Of a stretch of 64,000 nucleotides of DNA, positions 9,118 to 18,054 are shown piece by piece. The translations under genes were made by a program, and so were the position numbers. The notes beneath the pieces are model-generated. The model worked only from the letters and a program-made list of their open reading frames with translations, had not been told where the DNA came from and did no database searches. The first letter of the stretch is position 1. Each line of letters begins with the position of its first letter. Where the stretch lies: assembly GCF_018881715.1 (NCBI RefSeq), contig NZ_JACVPW010000002.1, forward strand, positions 124,001-188,000, given 5' to 3'. The DNA comes from Polynucleobacter parvulilacunae (GTDB lineage Bacteria; Pseudomonadota; Gammaproteobacteria; Burkholderiales; Burkholderiaceae).

Positions 9118-10098
9118 ATGAAATTTAAGGATTACTACGAAACTCTTGGCGTTGCTCGCGGCGCTACTGAAGCTGAGATCAAAGCAGCCTATCGCAAACT
9201 TGCTCGCAAATACCATCCGGATGTAAACAAAGAAGCTGGTGCTGAAGAGCAATTTAAGCAAGTCGGCGAGGCTTATGCCGTTTTAAAAGATACCGAGAAA
9301 CGCGCCGCCTATGATCGCTTTGGTGAAAACTGGAAGAACGGACAAGACTTTACCCCTCCCCCAAATTGGAATGAAGGCTTTGAATATTCTGATGGTGGCT
9401 TTGGTGGTGCTAACCCAGGTTATGGTGGCAGCTTTGAGGGTGATCAAAGTGAATTCTTTGAATCCCTTTTCGGTAGAGGCAAGCATCGTCAAGGTGGACG
9501 TGGTGGCAATACTCGCCAGGGCATGAACTTTAAAGGTCAAGATCATCACGCTAAAATTTTGATTGATCTAGCCGATGCCTACAATGGAGCCAAACGTACG
9601 ATCGCATTGCATATGCCAGTGCAGGATGCTAGCGGTCATGTCAGCACACAAGAACGTAAGCTTGATGTCAGCATCCCTAAAGGCATTAAGGCAGGACAAA
9701 ATCTGCGGCTTTCTGGTCAAGGCGGCCCTGGTGTGGGCGAAGGCCCTGCTGGTGACCTCTATTTAGAAATTGATTTCCACCCAAATGCGATTTACCGCGT
9801 TGAAGGCAAGGATGTCTTCATTGATATTCCTTTAGCACCATGGGAGGCTGCACTGGGTACGACCGTCAATGTTCCTACCCCTGCCGGCAGCACTTTGGAA
9901 TTAAAGATTCCAGCGGGAACGGTAGCAGGTCGCAAGATGCGCCTCAAAGGCAAAGGTATTCCAAGCAAAGAAGCTGGCGATCTTTATGTTGTGCCTTCTA
10001 TTGCTCTCCCGCCGGCTGACTCTGATGCACACAAGGAAGCTTATCAAGCCTTTGAAAAGGCTTTTGATTTCAACCCTAGAACTCACTTGAAGGGATGA
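9118..10098 (+). CDS. cbpA: Curved-DNA-binding J-domain protein CbpA
   Basis: A 326-residue DnaJ-type co-chaperone. It has an N-terminal J domain with the HPD motif (YHPDVNKEAG, about residues 32-41), a Gly/Phe-rich linker (about 75-135) and the two C-terminal beta-sandwich domains (about 145-310), but no zinc-finger cysteines. This is the CbpA rather than DnaJ layout. The J domain stimulates DnaK, and the protein also binds curved DNA. It is followed by its modulator cbpM, whose start lies just past the cbpA stop, as in other proteobacteria. Confidence 0.9.
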   Translation: MKFKDYYETLGVARGATEAEIKAAYRKLARKYHPDVNKEAGAEEQFKQVGEAYAVLKDTEKRAAYDRFGENWKNGQDFTPPPNWNEGFEYSDGGFGGANPGYGGSFEGDQSEFFESLFGRGKHRQGGRGGNTRQGMNFKGQDHHAKILIDLADAYNGAKRTIALHMPVQDASGHVSTQERKLDVSIPKGIKAGQNLRLSGQGGPGVGEGPAGDLYLEIDFHPNAIYRVEGKDVFIDIPLAPWEAALGTTVNVPTPAGSTLELKIPAGTVAGRKMRLKGKGIPSKEAGDLYVVPSIALPPADSDAHKEAYQAFEKAFDFNPRTHLKG

Positions 10099-10103
10099 TC
10101 GAT

Positions 10104-10406
10104 ATGACACAAACAAATATCACTTGGATTGAAGGTGAAGTTGTTGAGAATGAAGTGCACATGACCATTGTGGAACTCTCGCACGCTTCGCGTACACCTG
10201 AAGATCTCATCATGACTTGGGTATCCGAAGGAGTGCTGAGCCCAGCAGGATCGTCCCCTCAAGATTGGCGCTTCAGTGGCGATTCTTTGAGAAGAGCAAA
10301 AACTGCCGCGCACCTAACGCACGATCTTGAGCTGAATGTGCCAGGTGTTGCTCTAGCGCTTGAACTGCTCGATGAAATCGCTCAGTTGCGGGCTCGCTTA
10401 AAGTAA
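10104..10406 (+). CDS. cbpM: Chaperone modulator CbpM (MerR-like)
   Basis: About 100 residues. The middle part (LSHASRTPEDLIMTWVSEGVLSP...WRFSGDSLRRAKTA) matches the MerR-type helix-turn-helix fold of CbpM, which inhibits the J domain of CbpA. The end (LALELLDEIAQLRARLK) is a short coiled helix. Two ATGs are possible. The one at 10095 overlaps the cbpA stop but sits directly on the AAGGG ribosome site, so 10104, nine bases after GGG, is the better start. Co-translated with cbpA. Confidence 0.85.
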   Translation: MTQTNITWIEGEVVENEVHMTIVELSHASRTPEDLIMTWVSEGVLSPAGSSPQDWRFSGDSLRRAKTAAHLTHDLELNVPGVALALELLDEIAQLRARLK

Positions 10407-10422
10407 TTCAGCTCGCAACTAA

Positions 10423-12357
10423 TTAGGATTCTGAACGACTCAATAGCCGCTCCCAACGCTGCAGCTTTTGATCTAAATCAGCAGTAATCTCACTAAGGCG
10501 TGCCTGCATACTGGCCGCCAACTCTGGCTCATTTTTATATAAATCTGGATTACTCATCGCAATACCAATATCGGCCTGCTCTGTTTCCAGCACTTCTATT
10601 TGCAATGGCAAAGCCTCAAGTTCTTGACGCTCTTTGCCATTGAGTTTTTGCACTCCACTTTTGGCTGCGGGCTTCGCCTCTACCTTAGCCTCGGTCTTGG
10701 CATCTGCTTTAGATTCTGCTTTGGTCTCTACCTTGTCGCCAGACTTAGCATTAGATGCTCGTATTTTGTCTGAGCGCGCCTTCTGAATTTTCCAATCTTC
10801 ATAGCCACCTTCGTATTCGCGCCAGAAACCATCACCTTCATTAGCAATGATGCTGGTGACGACGTTATCCAAGAAGTAACGGTCATGACTTACCAGGAAG
10901 ACAGTACCCTTGTAGTCTTGCAGGAGCTGTTCAAGCAAGTCCAGGGTATCGATGTCCAAGTCATTGGTTGGCTCATCTAAGACCAATACGTTGGCAGGAC
11001 GAGCGAATAAGCGAGCCAATAGCAAACGATTGCGCTCACCACCAGACAAAGTGCTTACTGGAGAATTGGTTCTCTCAGGCGCAAATAAGAAATCACTTAA
11101 ATAACTCTTAACGTGTTTTTTATTGCCATTGATTTCAATCCATTCGCTACCAGGGCTGATGTAATCTTCGAGTGAGGCATTGAGATCTAAGCCTTCACGC
11201 ATTTGATCGAAGTAAGCTACCTCGATGCGAGTGCCCATGGTTGCACTACCAGAGTCTGGTGCAATTGTTCCCAGAATCAATTTGAGCAAGGTTGTCTTAC
11301 CGGCACCGTTAGGGCCAAGCAAACCTACCTTGTCACCGCGCAAAATCGTCGCAGTGAAATCCTTCACAATCGGACGATCATAGGTTTTGCTGACGTTTTG
11401 CAAATCAGCCACAATCTTGCCACTGCGATCGCCAGCAGAAACAGCCAGCTTGACCTGCCCCATCGCGTCTCTGCGCTCAGCACGGCTACTACGTAACTTT
11501 TCTAGGCGGGCAATTCTGGCAACACTTCGAGTTCGGCGTGCTTCCACACCCTTACGAATCCAAACTTCTTCCTGCGCTAGCAATTTATCTGCACGAGCAT
11601 TGGCTAAAGACTCAGAATTGAGCTCTTGCTCCTTTAATACTTCGTATTGCGTGAAGTTGCCTGGATAGCTACGCAGGATGCCGCGATCTAGCTCCACAAT
11701 CTGTGTACAGACGTTATCTAAGAAGGCACGATCATGGGTAATGAGAATGACCGAGCCTTGATATTCCTTGAGCAACTCTTCTAACCAAGCAATCGAATCC
11801 AAATCCAAATGGTTGGTTGGCTCATCCAGCAAAAGGACATCGGGCATTTCGACTAGAGCACGCGCTAGGGCAACCCTTTTCTTTGTACCGCCAGAGAGCG
11901 TATTAATCTTCAGGTCAGCTTCTAGATGCAAGCGATCCAAAGTTTCATGAACGCGTTGCTCCCAATTCCAGCCGCTTAGGGCCTCTAATTGGGACTGCAC
12001 TTCGTCCAAGCGGTGATGAGATGCGTCATCCCATTCGCCTACGCTAAGGGCCTCATATTCCTCACGCAAGGCCTTCGCTTGTGCAACCCCCTTAGAGACT
12101 GCATCAAAGATCGTTTCTTCGGCTTCAAAAATAGGCTCCTGAGGGACATAGGCAATGCGCAAGCCTTGCTGATATTGCAGCAGACCATCATCCATTTTTT
12201 CTATGCCAGCCAATATCTTCAATAAAGAAGATTTGCCAGTGCCATTACGGCCAATTAGGCCAACACGCTCACCCGATTCGAGTGAAAAAGCCGTGTTTGC
12301 GAGGAGGTCAACGTGGCCAAAAGCCAGTTTTGCATCAGTGAGTACGATTAAAGCCAT
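10423..12357 (-). CDS. uup: ABC-F ATPase Uup
   Basis: A 644-residue soluble ABC-F protein with two ATPase domains. Walker A is GRNGTGKSS at about residue 37 and GPNGAGKTT at about 347. Signature LSGGT/LSGGE sequences and DEPTNHLDLDS and DEPTNDLDIDT Walker B motifs are present. The two domains are joined by a charged linker of about 80 residues. A Lys/Ala/Glu-rich spacer (about 545-580) leads to a C-terminal coiled coil (about 585-644) that in Uup binds DNA. ABC-F proteins act on the ribosome; Uup mutations also affect precise excision of transposons. It is a single gene and ends 16 bases from the convergent cbpM. Confidence 0.88.
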   Translation of the reverse strand: MALIVLTDAKLAFGHVDLLANTAFSLESGERVGLIGRNGTGKSSLLKILAGIEKMDDGLLQYQQGLRIAYVPQEPIFEAEETIFDAVSKGVAQAKALREEYEALSVGEWDDASHHRLDEVQSQLEALSGWNWEQRVHETLDRLHLEADLKINTLSGGTKKRVALARALVEMPDVLLLDEPTNHLDLDSIAWLEELLKEYQGSVILITHDRAFLDNVCTQIVELDRGILRSYPGNFTQYEVLKEQELNSESLANARADKLLAQEEVWIRKGVEARRTRSVARIARLEKLRSSRAERRDAMGQVKLAVSAGDRSGKIVADLQNVSKTYDRPIVKDFTATILRGDKVGLLGPNGAGKTTLLKLILGTIAPDSGSATMGTRIEVAYFDQMREGLDLNASLEDYISPGSEWIEINGNKKHVKSYLSDFLFAPERTNSPVSTLSGGERNRLLLARLFARPANVLVLDEPTNDLDIDTLDLLEQLLQDYKGTVFLVSHDRYFLDNVVTSIIANEGDGFWREYEGGYEDWKIQKARSDKIRASNAKSGDKVETKAESKADAKTEAKVEAKPAAKSGVQKLNGKERQELEALPLQIEVLETEQADIGIAMSNPDLYKNEPELAASMQARLSEITADLDQKLQRWERLLSRSES

Positions 12358-12424
12358 GGCGACATTATCGTCACTTCCCTAAAAGAGGAGATATTTTCGC
12401 CAATATCTGCGAGACTAAGTACCT

Positions 12425-13048
12425 ATGATTTGCAAATTAATCCCTTCTGCGCCCCACCTCATCCTATTTGCAGGGCATGCTGGCACCGGGAAGTCCACCC
12501 TGGCTAAGAGGGCCTTGCCTTTGATTATTGAAAAGACGGGGGAAGATTTTTTCTTCCTAGATAAAGATACTGCCTATGGCGCCTTTAGTGCCCATGTCAT
12601 GAAACTGACTACCCAGAACCCAAACGACCGAGACAGCCCCTTCTATCTCGAAAACCTCCGTGATTGGGAGTATCAAGGCCTCATTGATATTGCTAGAGAA
12701 AATTTGCTCTTAGGGGTAAATGTCATTCTAGTTGGGCCTTTCTCTAAAGAAATCCAGAGCGGCAGGATGTTTGATCCGCAAAAGCTAGGCGTTCCGCTTC
12801 AAACCACCATTCAGATTGCCTGGATTGACCTAGAAGAATCAGAAGCTAGAAGGCGGATGGAAAAACGTGCCGACCCTAGAGATGAATGGAAACTGGCTCA
12901 CTGGGATCAGTACGCTAAGCGTAGAACAGAACCGCCTACCCACTCTGCCCTGCAACGCTTTGACAATCTATCTTTTAATGAAGCTGCCTTTGAAAAGCTT
13001 ATTGATGATTTAGTGCAACAAGACGAAGCAGTGAAGACAAAAAAATAG
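12425..13048 (+). CDS. P-loop AAA/zeta-toxin-like kinase
   Basis: 207 residues with Walker A GHAGTGKSTLAK at about residues 17-28. A Walker-B-like LDKDTAYG (about 55), an ESEARRRMEKRADPRDEWK segment and a lid-like arginine-rich region follow. The overall plan is that of small nucleotide or zeta-like kinases that phosphorylate a small molecule. No antitoxin gene is next to it, so a toxin role is not supported. It is closed by a strong bidirectional terminator that begins at its stop codon. The substrate is unknown. Confidence 0.65.
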   Translation: MICKLIPSAPHLILFAGHAGTGKSTLAKRALPLIIEKTGEDFFFLDKDTAYGAFSAHVMKLTTQNPNDRDSPFYLENLRDWEYQGLIDIARENLLLGVNVILVGPFSKEIQSGRMFDPQKLGVPLQTTIQIAWIDLEESEARRRMEKRADPRDEWKLAHWDQYAKRRTEPPTHSALQRFDNLSFNEAAFEKLIDDLVQQDEAVKTKK

Positions 13049-13066
13049 AGCCCCTAAGGGGCTCTA
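13046..13066. terminator. Bidirectional terminator between kinase gene and ompW
   Basis: A perfect 9-bp stem TAGAGCCCC/GGGGCTCTA around TAA, preceded by a run of A. It overlaps the stop codon of the plus-strand kinase gene and lies 25 bases past the end of the convergent ompW gene, so it can serve both. Confidence 0.75.
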
Positions 13067-13090
13067 TCTCAAGACCTAAGAACTGAATTC

Positions 13091-13723
13091 TTAGAACTTG
13101 TAAGTCACACCAACCGCTGGCATCCATGGGTTCAATGTCAACTTGCCGAGATTTGTGCCGCCTTGAACTGTGGTCACATTAGTGCTCATAGTTGCATATT
13201 TCACATCTAAATTCAGACCCCAATTTTTATCAAACATGTAGTCCGCACCGATTTGACCAACTACACCTACGCTATTTTGGTCAACTTGAACAGAATTGCC
13301 CAATGCTGGGAAATTTTGGCGATTTCCGAAAATAGTGTAATTAACACCAAGACCAACGTAAGGCTTAAATGCGCCTAGCTCAGTAAAGTGATACTGAGCT
13401 AGCAATGAAGGAGGTAATGCACTGATTTTTCCAACATTGGTGTTACCAGAACCCGCGGTAATATTTACTTGCTGTGGCCAGGTTAGTACTAATTCTGCAG
13501 CAATATTTTTGGTAAAGAAGTAAGAAACATCAAACTCAGGAATAACTTGATTTTTAGCTTTTACATTGAGATCTGCAACAGTGCTGGTTTGACCATTCTG
13601 AAATAACAAATCTACTGCGCGTACACGCACCATCCAAGGATTGTCTTCTGCCTGGGCTTGAGCCGCAATTGGGGCTAAGGATGCTACTGCAGCCATTGCC
13701 GCTACGAGTGTCTTAATACGCAT
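13091..13723 (-). CDS. ompW: OmpW-family outer membrane protein
   Basis: A 210-residue precursor with a signal peptide (MRIKTLVAAMAAVASLAPIAAQA) and an eight-stranded beta-barrel ending in the outer-membrane signature aromatic VGVTYKF. The PWMVRVRAVDLLF start of the mature part and the VNYTIFGNRQNF segment are family features. OmpW forms a narrow hydrophobic channel. I chose ATG 13723 because AAGGGAAA precedes it and the signal peptide starts there; an upstream in-frame ATG at 13801 would fall inside the FNR box. Two FNR-type sites lie upstream, consistent with induction at low oxygen as in enteric bacteria. hemN is the next gene upstream on the same strand. Confidence 0.9.
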   Translation of the reverse strand: MRIKTLVAAMAAVASLAPIAAQAQAEDNPWMVRVRAVDLLFQNGQTSTVADLNVKAKNQVIPEFDVSYFFTKNIAAELVLTWPQQVNITAGSGNTNVGKISALPPSLLAQYHFTELGAFKPYVGLGVNYTIFGNRQNFPALGNSVQVDQNSVGVVGQIGADYMFDKNWGLNLDVKYATMSTNVTTVQGGTNLGKLTLNPWMPAVGVTYKF

Positions 13724-13787
13724 GATGGTTTCCCTTTTGTTATCAATTTCGATGAAATCATTTTCGAATTGATGCGCATGGGGCAAT

Positions 13788-13801
13788 TTGATGTAAATCA
13801 A
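13788..13801 (-). promoter_or_regulatory. Proximal FNR/Anr box of ompW
   Basis: TTGATTTACATCAA on the minus strand is an exact TTGAT-N4-ATCAA consensus. If its centre lies at -41.5, transcription would start near 13753 and a GAAAAT -10 element (four of six matches) falls at the expected place. This is the geometry of a class II FNR-activated promoter, giving a leader of about 30 bases. Confidence 0.75.
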
Positions 13802-13859
13802 ATCGAAAGCACCTGGGCGTTTTTTGTTTGCTAAAAAGCAACAGTGTTTTGAGGCTTAT

Positions 13860-13873
13860 TTGATCTAGATCAA
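13860..13873 (-). promoter_or_regulatory. Distal FNR/Anr box of ompW
   Basis: TTGATCTAGATCAA is a perfect palindrome and an exact FNR consensus. Its centre is 72 bp upstream of the proximal box, between the hemN stop and ompW. A second dimer here could add activation or repression. Confidence 0.65.
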
Positions 13874-13891
13874 ATTGCTAATGCTTTACCC

Positions 13892-15307
13892 TTACAGAAC
13901 CTTCGAATACGTGCCTTTGGCCTGGGATTCACGGAGATGTCGATCAAAGGTCATTGCTACCCGCCTTGCAAGTAGGCGGCCCTTGGTGGGCACCAAAATA
14001 CTCTCGCCCTCCCAGTCTAATAGCCCTGCTTCTTCCAAATGCTTTAGTTCCTCTATCTCAGTTTTAAAGTAGGTCGAGAAGTCGATTTGATGCGATGCTG
14101 CGAAAGCCTTAGTGTCCAAAGCAAATTGGCACATTAACTCGCCGATGAGCTCACGACGCAAAAGATCGTCTTTGTCGAGTTGCAAACCACGCAATACTGG
14201 TAAGTGACCGGAATCGAGCGCATCATAGTATTCATCTAGGGTTCGAACATTTTGGGAGTAGCAATCATCCACTTTGCCGATAGAAGAAATTCCAAAAGCC
14301 AATAGGTCACACTCTGCTTGAGTGGAGTAGCCCTGGAAATTACGATGAAGCTTCCCCTCCTTCTGGGCGATTGCTAATTCATCATCAGGCTTAGCAAAAT
14401 GATCCATGCCAATAAAGACATAGCCAGCCTCACCTAAACGCGCAATAGTATTGGAAAGAATATCCAACTTATCCGCAGCAGCTGGTAAGTCAGCCTCAGC
14501 AATCCGACGTTGCGGTTTAAAGATATGCGGCAAATGCGCATAGTTATATACCGAGAGTCGGTCTGGATTCATGGCCAGCACTGCATCTACCGTTTCTTTA
14601 AATGTCTCCGGCGTTTGCTTTGGTAGACCGTAGATTAAATCGACACTGCGTGATTTAAATCCGTACTTTCGAGACCAATCCATTACCGCTTGAGTCTCTT
14701 CAATGGTTTGTACGCGATGAACCGCCTCTTGCACTGCCAAATTGAAATCCTGCACACCCAAGCTAATACGGTTAAAGCCCAGATCCGCCAAGAGCGCAAT
14801 ATCCTGCTCAGTCACGCGTCGTGGATCAATCTCAATCGAATATTCACCGCCAGGCAATAAATCAAAATGCTCGCGAGTGTGATACATCAACTCCGTCATT
14901 TCTTCATGCGAGAGAAAGGTCGGTGTACCACCACCCCAATGCAGCTGGGTTACCGGAATCTTTTGCTGAGCACCCATAGCCTTGGTAACCATCGCCATCT
15001 CTTTAGCAAGGTACTTGATGTATTTAGCACTGCGTCCATGATCTTTGGTGATGATCTTATTACAGCCACAGTAGTAACAAATATTGGGGCAAAACGGCAA
15101 ATGAAAATATAAAGAAAGGGGTTCGTTTGCTTTGGCAACACGCTTGAGCGCACCCAAGTAATCTACTTCAGAAAAGTGTCCATGAAAACGATCAGCGCTT
15201 GGGTAGGATGTATAACGCGGCCCATTAATATCAAACTTCTTCAGCAGCTCCGGATGAAATAAAGCTTCTTTTTCTTCCGCTATTGAATGATTTACTACTG
15301 AGTTCAT
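13892..15307 (-). CDS. hemN: Oxygen-independent coproporphyrinogen III oxidase
   Basis: A 471-residue radical SAM enzyme. The iron-sulfur motif CPNICYYCGC (C-x3-C-x2-C) is at about residue 72, GGGTPTF at about 125 and EIDPRR at about 160, and a C-terminal HemN domain follows. The length agrees with E. coli HemN. It decarboxylates coproporphyrinogen III to protoporphyrinogen IX without oxygen. Its start overlaps the stop of the upstream FAD oxidoreductase by ATGA, so the two are co-translated. The next gene downstream, ompW, has FNR boxes, so this locus is geared to low oxygen. Confidence 0.93.
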   Translation of the reverse strand: MNSVVNHSIAEEKEALFHPELLKKFDINGPRYTSYPSADRFHGHFSEVDYLGALKRVAKANEPLSLYFHLPFCPNICYYCGCNKIITKDHGRSAKYIKYLAKEMAMVTKAMGAQQKIPVTQLHWGGGTPTFLSHEEMTELMYHTREHFDLLPGGEYSIEIDPRRVTEQDIALLADLGFNRISLGVQDFNLAVQEAVHRVQTIEETQAVMDWSRKYGFKSRSVDLIYGLPKQTPETFKETVDAVLAMNPDRLSVYNYAHLPHIFKPQRRIAEADLPAAADKLDILSNTIARLGEAGYVFIGMDHFAKPDDELAIAQKEGKLHRNFQGYSTQAECDLLAFGISSIGKVDDCYSQNVRTLDEYYDALDSGHLPVLRGLQLDKDDLLRRELIGELMCQFALDTKAFAASHQIDFSTYFKTEIEELKHLEEAGLLDWEGESILVPTKGRLLARRVAMTFDRHLRESQAKGTYSKVL

Positions 15308-16938
15308 AGAGTTCTTGATGGAATTTGCTTTGATAAATAGTCTAGCGCTACCGCTTCCGCCACTTTAATCCCATCAACCCCTGCAGACAAAATTCCACCC
15401 GCATATCCGGCGCCCTCACCTGCCGGATAGAGGCCTTTGATATTCAGACTCTGGTAATTAGCACCACGTGTAATACGCAAAGGAGAAGATGTACGAGTCT
15501 CAACGCCTGTTAAGACAGCGTCTTTCATGGAAAAGCCTTTAATTTGCTTTTCAAATGCTGGGATCGCTTCCCGTATCGCTTCGATCGCATAAGCAGGCAA
15601 GCTTTCTGCAAGATCCGTTAAATGAACACCGGGCTTATATGAAGGCAGAACGCTACCAAACTCAGTGGAAGGTTTGCCTTCTAAGAAATCACCGATGAGC
15701 TGACCGGGAGCTTCGTATGTTCTGCCACCCAATTCAAAAGCCTTGGACTCAATTGCCCTTTGGAACTCAATACCTGCAAGTGGACCGCCTGGATAGTCCT
15801 CTGGCGTAATACCAACCACGATGCCTGCATTCGCATTACGCTCATTACGAGAATATTGGCTCATGCCATTAGTTACAACGCGATTGGGCTCTGAGGTAGC
15901 GGCTACTACTGTGCCGCCTGGACACATGCAAAAACTGTAAACCGCACGACCATTCTTGGCGTGATGCACTAATTTGTAATCTGCTGCGCCAATGAGTTCA
16001 TTACCAGCATGAGGGCCTAAGCGTGCTTTATCAATCAGCGATTGGGGATGCTCAATACGAAAGCCAACAGAAAATGGCTTCGCTTCCATATAGACACCAG
16101 CATGATGCAAGGCTTCAAAGGTATCGCGCGCACTGTGCCCAAGCGCCAAGATCACATGGCTGGCCGGAAGGTCTGGCTGACCCTCTATTTTGACCCCGGT
16201 AATTTGCTCATTCTCAATATCAAAGCCAATCACTTTTTGTGTGAACCGAATCTCTCCGCCAAGGTCAATAATTTCTTGGCGTATTTTTTCAACGACGCCC
16301 ACCAAGCGGAATGTACCAATATGGGGTTTAGCTACGTAAGTGATTTCTTCTGGGGCACCTGCTTTAACAAACTCGTTAATGACTTTGCGCCCATAGAACT
16401 TGGGATCTTTGATTTGGCTATATAGCTTCCCGTCTGAAAACGTTCCAGCACCACCCTCACCAAATTGCACATTGGATTCTGGATTGAGTACGTTTTTACG
16501 CCATAAGCCCCAAGTATCTTGAGTACGCTCACGTACTTTTTTGCCACGCTCAAGAACAATCGGCTTGAATCCCATTTGCGCCAAGACCAAGGCTGCAAAA
16601 ATTCCACATGGGCCAAACCCAACGACAACTGGTCGTAGTGCTTTGCCATCAATTATTGATTCAGGTGCTTTGGCAACAAAGTGATAACTCGTATCTGGAG
16701 ATGGTCTGATATGAACATCCCCAGCAAACTTCTTCAGAAAAACTTCTTCATTCTTAACTGATAAATCGACTGTATAAATAAACGACAAAGCGACATTCTT
16801 GCGGGCATCATAACTACGCTTAAAGACCTGAAATTGAATCAAGTCTTTAGAGGTCAAATTAAGGCGCTTCAGAATCGCCGCCTCCACAGCTTCGGGAGCA
16901 TGGTCAATCGGTAAACGCAGTTCGGTAATACGGATCAT
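15304..16938 (-). CDS. FAD-dependent oxidoreductase (COG2509 type)
   Basis: 544 residues. A ~90-residue N-terminal domain of the ThiI/RNA-binding-like sort precedes a FAD-binding fold with VVGFGPCGIFAAL at about residues 105-117, then the ERGKKVRERT, NVQFGEGGAGTFSDGKL and CMCPGGTVVAATSE motifs and a C-terminal GEGAGYAGGILSAGVDG. This is the widespread family often called NAD(FAD)-utilizing dehydrogenase, whose biochemical role is not settled. The ATGA overlap with hemN suggests a linked role, perhaps in tetrapyrrole or iron-sulfur redox chemistry; that link is inference. Confidence 0.8.
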   Translation of the reverse strand: MIRITELRLPIDHAPEAVEAAILKRLNLTSKDLIQFQVFKRSYDARKNVALSFIYTVDLSVKNEEVFLKKFAGDVHIRPSPDTSYHFVAKAPESIIDGKALRPVVVGFGPCGIFAALVLAQMGFKPIVLERGKKVRERTQDTWGLWRKNVLNPESNVQFGEGGAGTFSDGKLYSQIKDPKFYGRKVINEFVKAGAPEEITYVAKPHIGTFRLVGVVEKIRQEIIDLGGEIRFTQKVIGFDIENEQITGVKIEGQPDLPASHVILALGHSARDTFEALHHAGVYMEAKPFSVGFRIEHPQSLIDKARLGPHAGNELIGAADYKLVHHAKNGRAVYSFCMCPGGTVVAATSEPNRVVTNGMSQYSRNERNANAGIVVGITPEDYPGGPLAGIEFQRAIESKAFELGGRTYEAPGQLIGDFLEGKPSTEFGSVLPSYKPGVHLTDLAESLPAYAIEAIREAIPAFEKQIKGFSMKDAVLTGVETRTSSPLRITRGANYQSLNIKGLYPAGEGAGYAGGILSAGVDGIKVAEAVALDYLSKQIPSRTL

Positions 16939-17082
16939 GGGTTTCTACGATACACAGTAAATTGAGGCTTTCGCAGGCCCCTTAAAGACAATATGCAGGG
17001 CCATAAGCCAAATAATACTGGTTAATACTGGAGGCAGGAGCAGTTGGCACTAGATAGTTGGGCATAAAGGCGATAATGCGTC

Positions 17083-17628
17083 ATGGCTCTACACGCAACT
17101 ATCCACAAAGCCGACCTTCATGTCGCAGATTCTGACCGTCATTACTATGGCAGTCACTCCCTAACCATTGCCAAACATCCCTCAGAAACTGAGCAGCGCA
17201 TGATGATTCGCATCATCGCCTTTGCGCTGCAGGCCCATGAGGATTTAGTATTTACCAAGGGCTTGAGCGATACCGATGAGCCCGACCTTTGGATCAAAGA
17301 CCTCACGGATGCAATCAAACTGTGGATTGAAATTGGTCAACCAGACGAGCGCCGCATTTTAAAAGCCTGCGGTCGCGCTGATCAAGTCATTGTCTATTGT
17401 TATGGCGGCCACACTAGCAAAATCTGGTGGGATGGCATCGCCAACAAACTGACTCGTGCACGCAACTTGCAAGTGATATCCATTCCGGCTGAGCAAGCTG
17501 AGGAACTCAATAAGCTGGTTGAGCGCAGCATGGTTCTCCATGTGAATATTCAAGATGGTGAAGCCTACGTTTCATCCGATCATGGCCAAGTCACCATTAC
17601 CCCCGAGATCTGGCGCAACAATCAATAG
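17083..17628 (+). CDS. yaeQ: YaeQ family protein
   Basis: 181 residues covering the entire YaeQ family, with an N-terminal DSDRHYYGSHSLTIAKHPSE, EDLVFTKGLSDTDEPDLW, a GQPDERRILKACGRADQVIVYCYG stretch and VSSDHGQVTITPE near the end. Its fold resembles PD-(D/E)xK nucleases, with the acidic DEPDLW and the lysine-bearing part at the expected places, but no activity is established. It lies nine bases before the PIN-domain gene and probably forms an operon with it. Confidence 0.85.
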   Translation: MALHATIHKADLHVADSDRHYYGSHSLTIAKHPSETEQRMMIRIIAFALQAHEDLVFTKGLSDTDEPDLWIKDLTDAIKLWIEIGQPDERRILKACGRADQVIVYCYGGHTSKIWWDGIANKLTRARNLQVISIPAEQAEELNKLVERSMVLHVNIQDGEAYVSSDHGQVTITPEIWRNNQ

Positions 17629-17637
17629 CTCATATCG

Positions 17638-18054
17638 ATGAAGATTGTTGTTTTCGATACCAATGTATTGCTAGATCTCTTTGTCTTTAATGACTTTAGA
17701 GCACTTCATTTAAAGCAAGCTTTGATCGATGGAAAAATTGATGCACTAGCTAGCCCAAAAACATTAGAAGAATTTTCCGATGTGATTGCACGCCCCTTGT
17801 TTGCATTAAGCCCGGAGCAACAGAAGCAAATAACGCTCCAGTGGCATGACTTAGCAAGAGTTATTCCGGATGAGGCGTTAACTAAAGCACCTTGGGTGTG
17901 TCAAGATCCTGATGATCAAGTCTTTCTGGATCTGGCCTATACCAATAAGCCCTGCACATTGGTTAGCAAAGACAATGAAGTCTTGCGCTTTGAGAAAAAA
18001 GCTGTAAATGATCAAGTGCTCATTACAGCGGATTACAAGCTAGCAGTGCTATAG
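17638..18054 (+). CDS. PIN-domain protein (putative ribonuclease toxin family)
   Basis: 138 residues forming one PIN domain. The acidic metal-binding residues are visible: Asp in [11 protein letters not shown] (residues 6-12), Glu in TLEEFSDV (about 42) and Asp in [13 protein letters not shown] (about 92-98). This is the COG1569 group, annotated as a toxin-antitoxin RNase. No antitoxin gene is next to it; the upstream partner is yaeQ. The 3' end overlaps the convergent LLM gene by six bases. A housekeeping RNase role is as likely as a toxin role. Confidence 0.75.
   Translation: MKIVVFDTNVLLDLFVFNDFRALHLKQALIDGKIDALASPKTLEEFSDVIARPLFALSPEQQKQITLQWHDLARVIPDEALTKAPWVCQDPDDQVFLDLAYTNKPCTLVSKDNEVLRFEKKAVNDQVLITADYKLAVL

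Noticed and set aside
12425..13048. P-loop kinase as a zeta toxin
   Set aside because: No epsilon-type antitoxin is adjacent and the gene is isolated between uup and ompW.
17638..18054. PIN-domain gene as part of a toxin-antitoxin module
   Set aside because: The upstream gene is yaeQ and not an antitoxin, and the downstream gene is a convergent monooxygenase; no small antitoxin frame is present.
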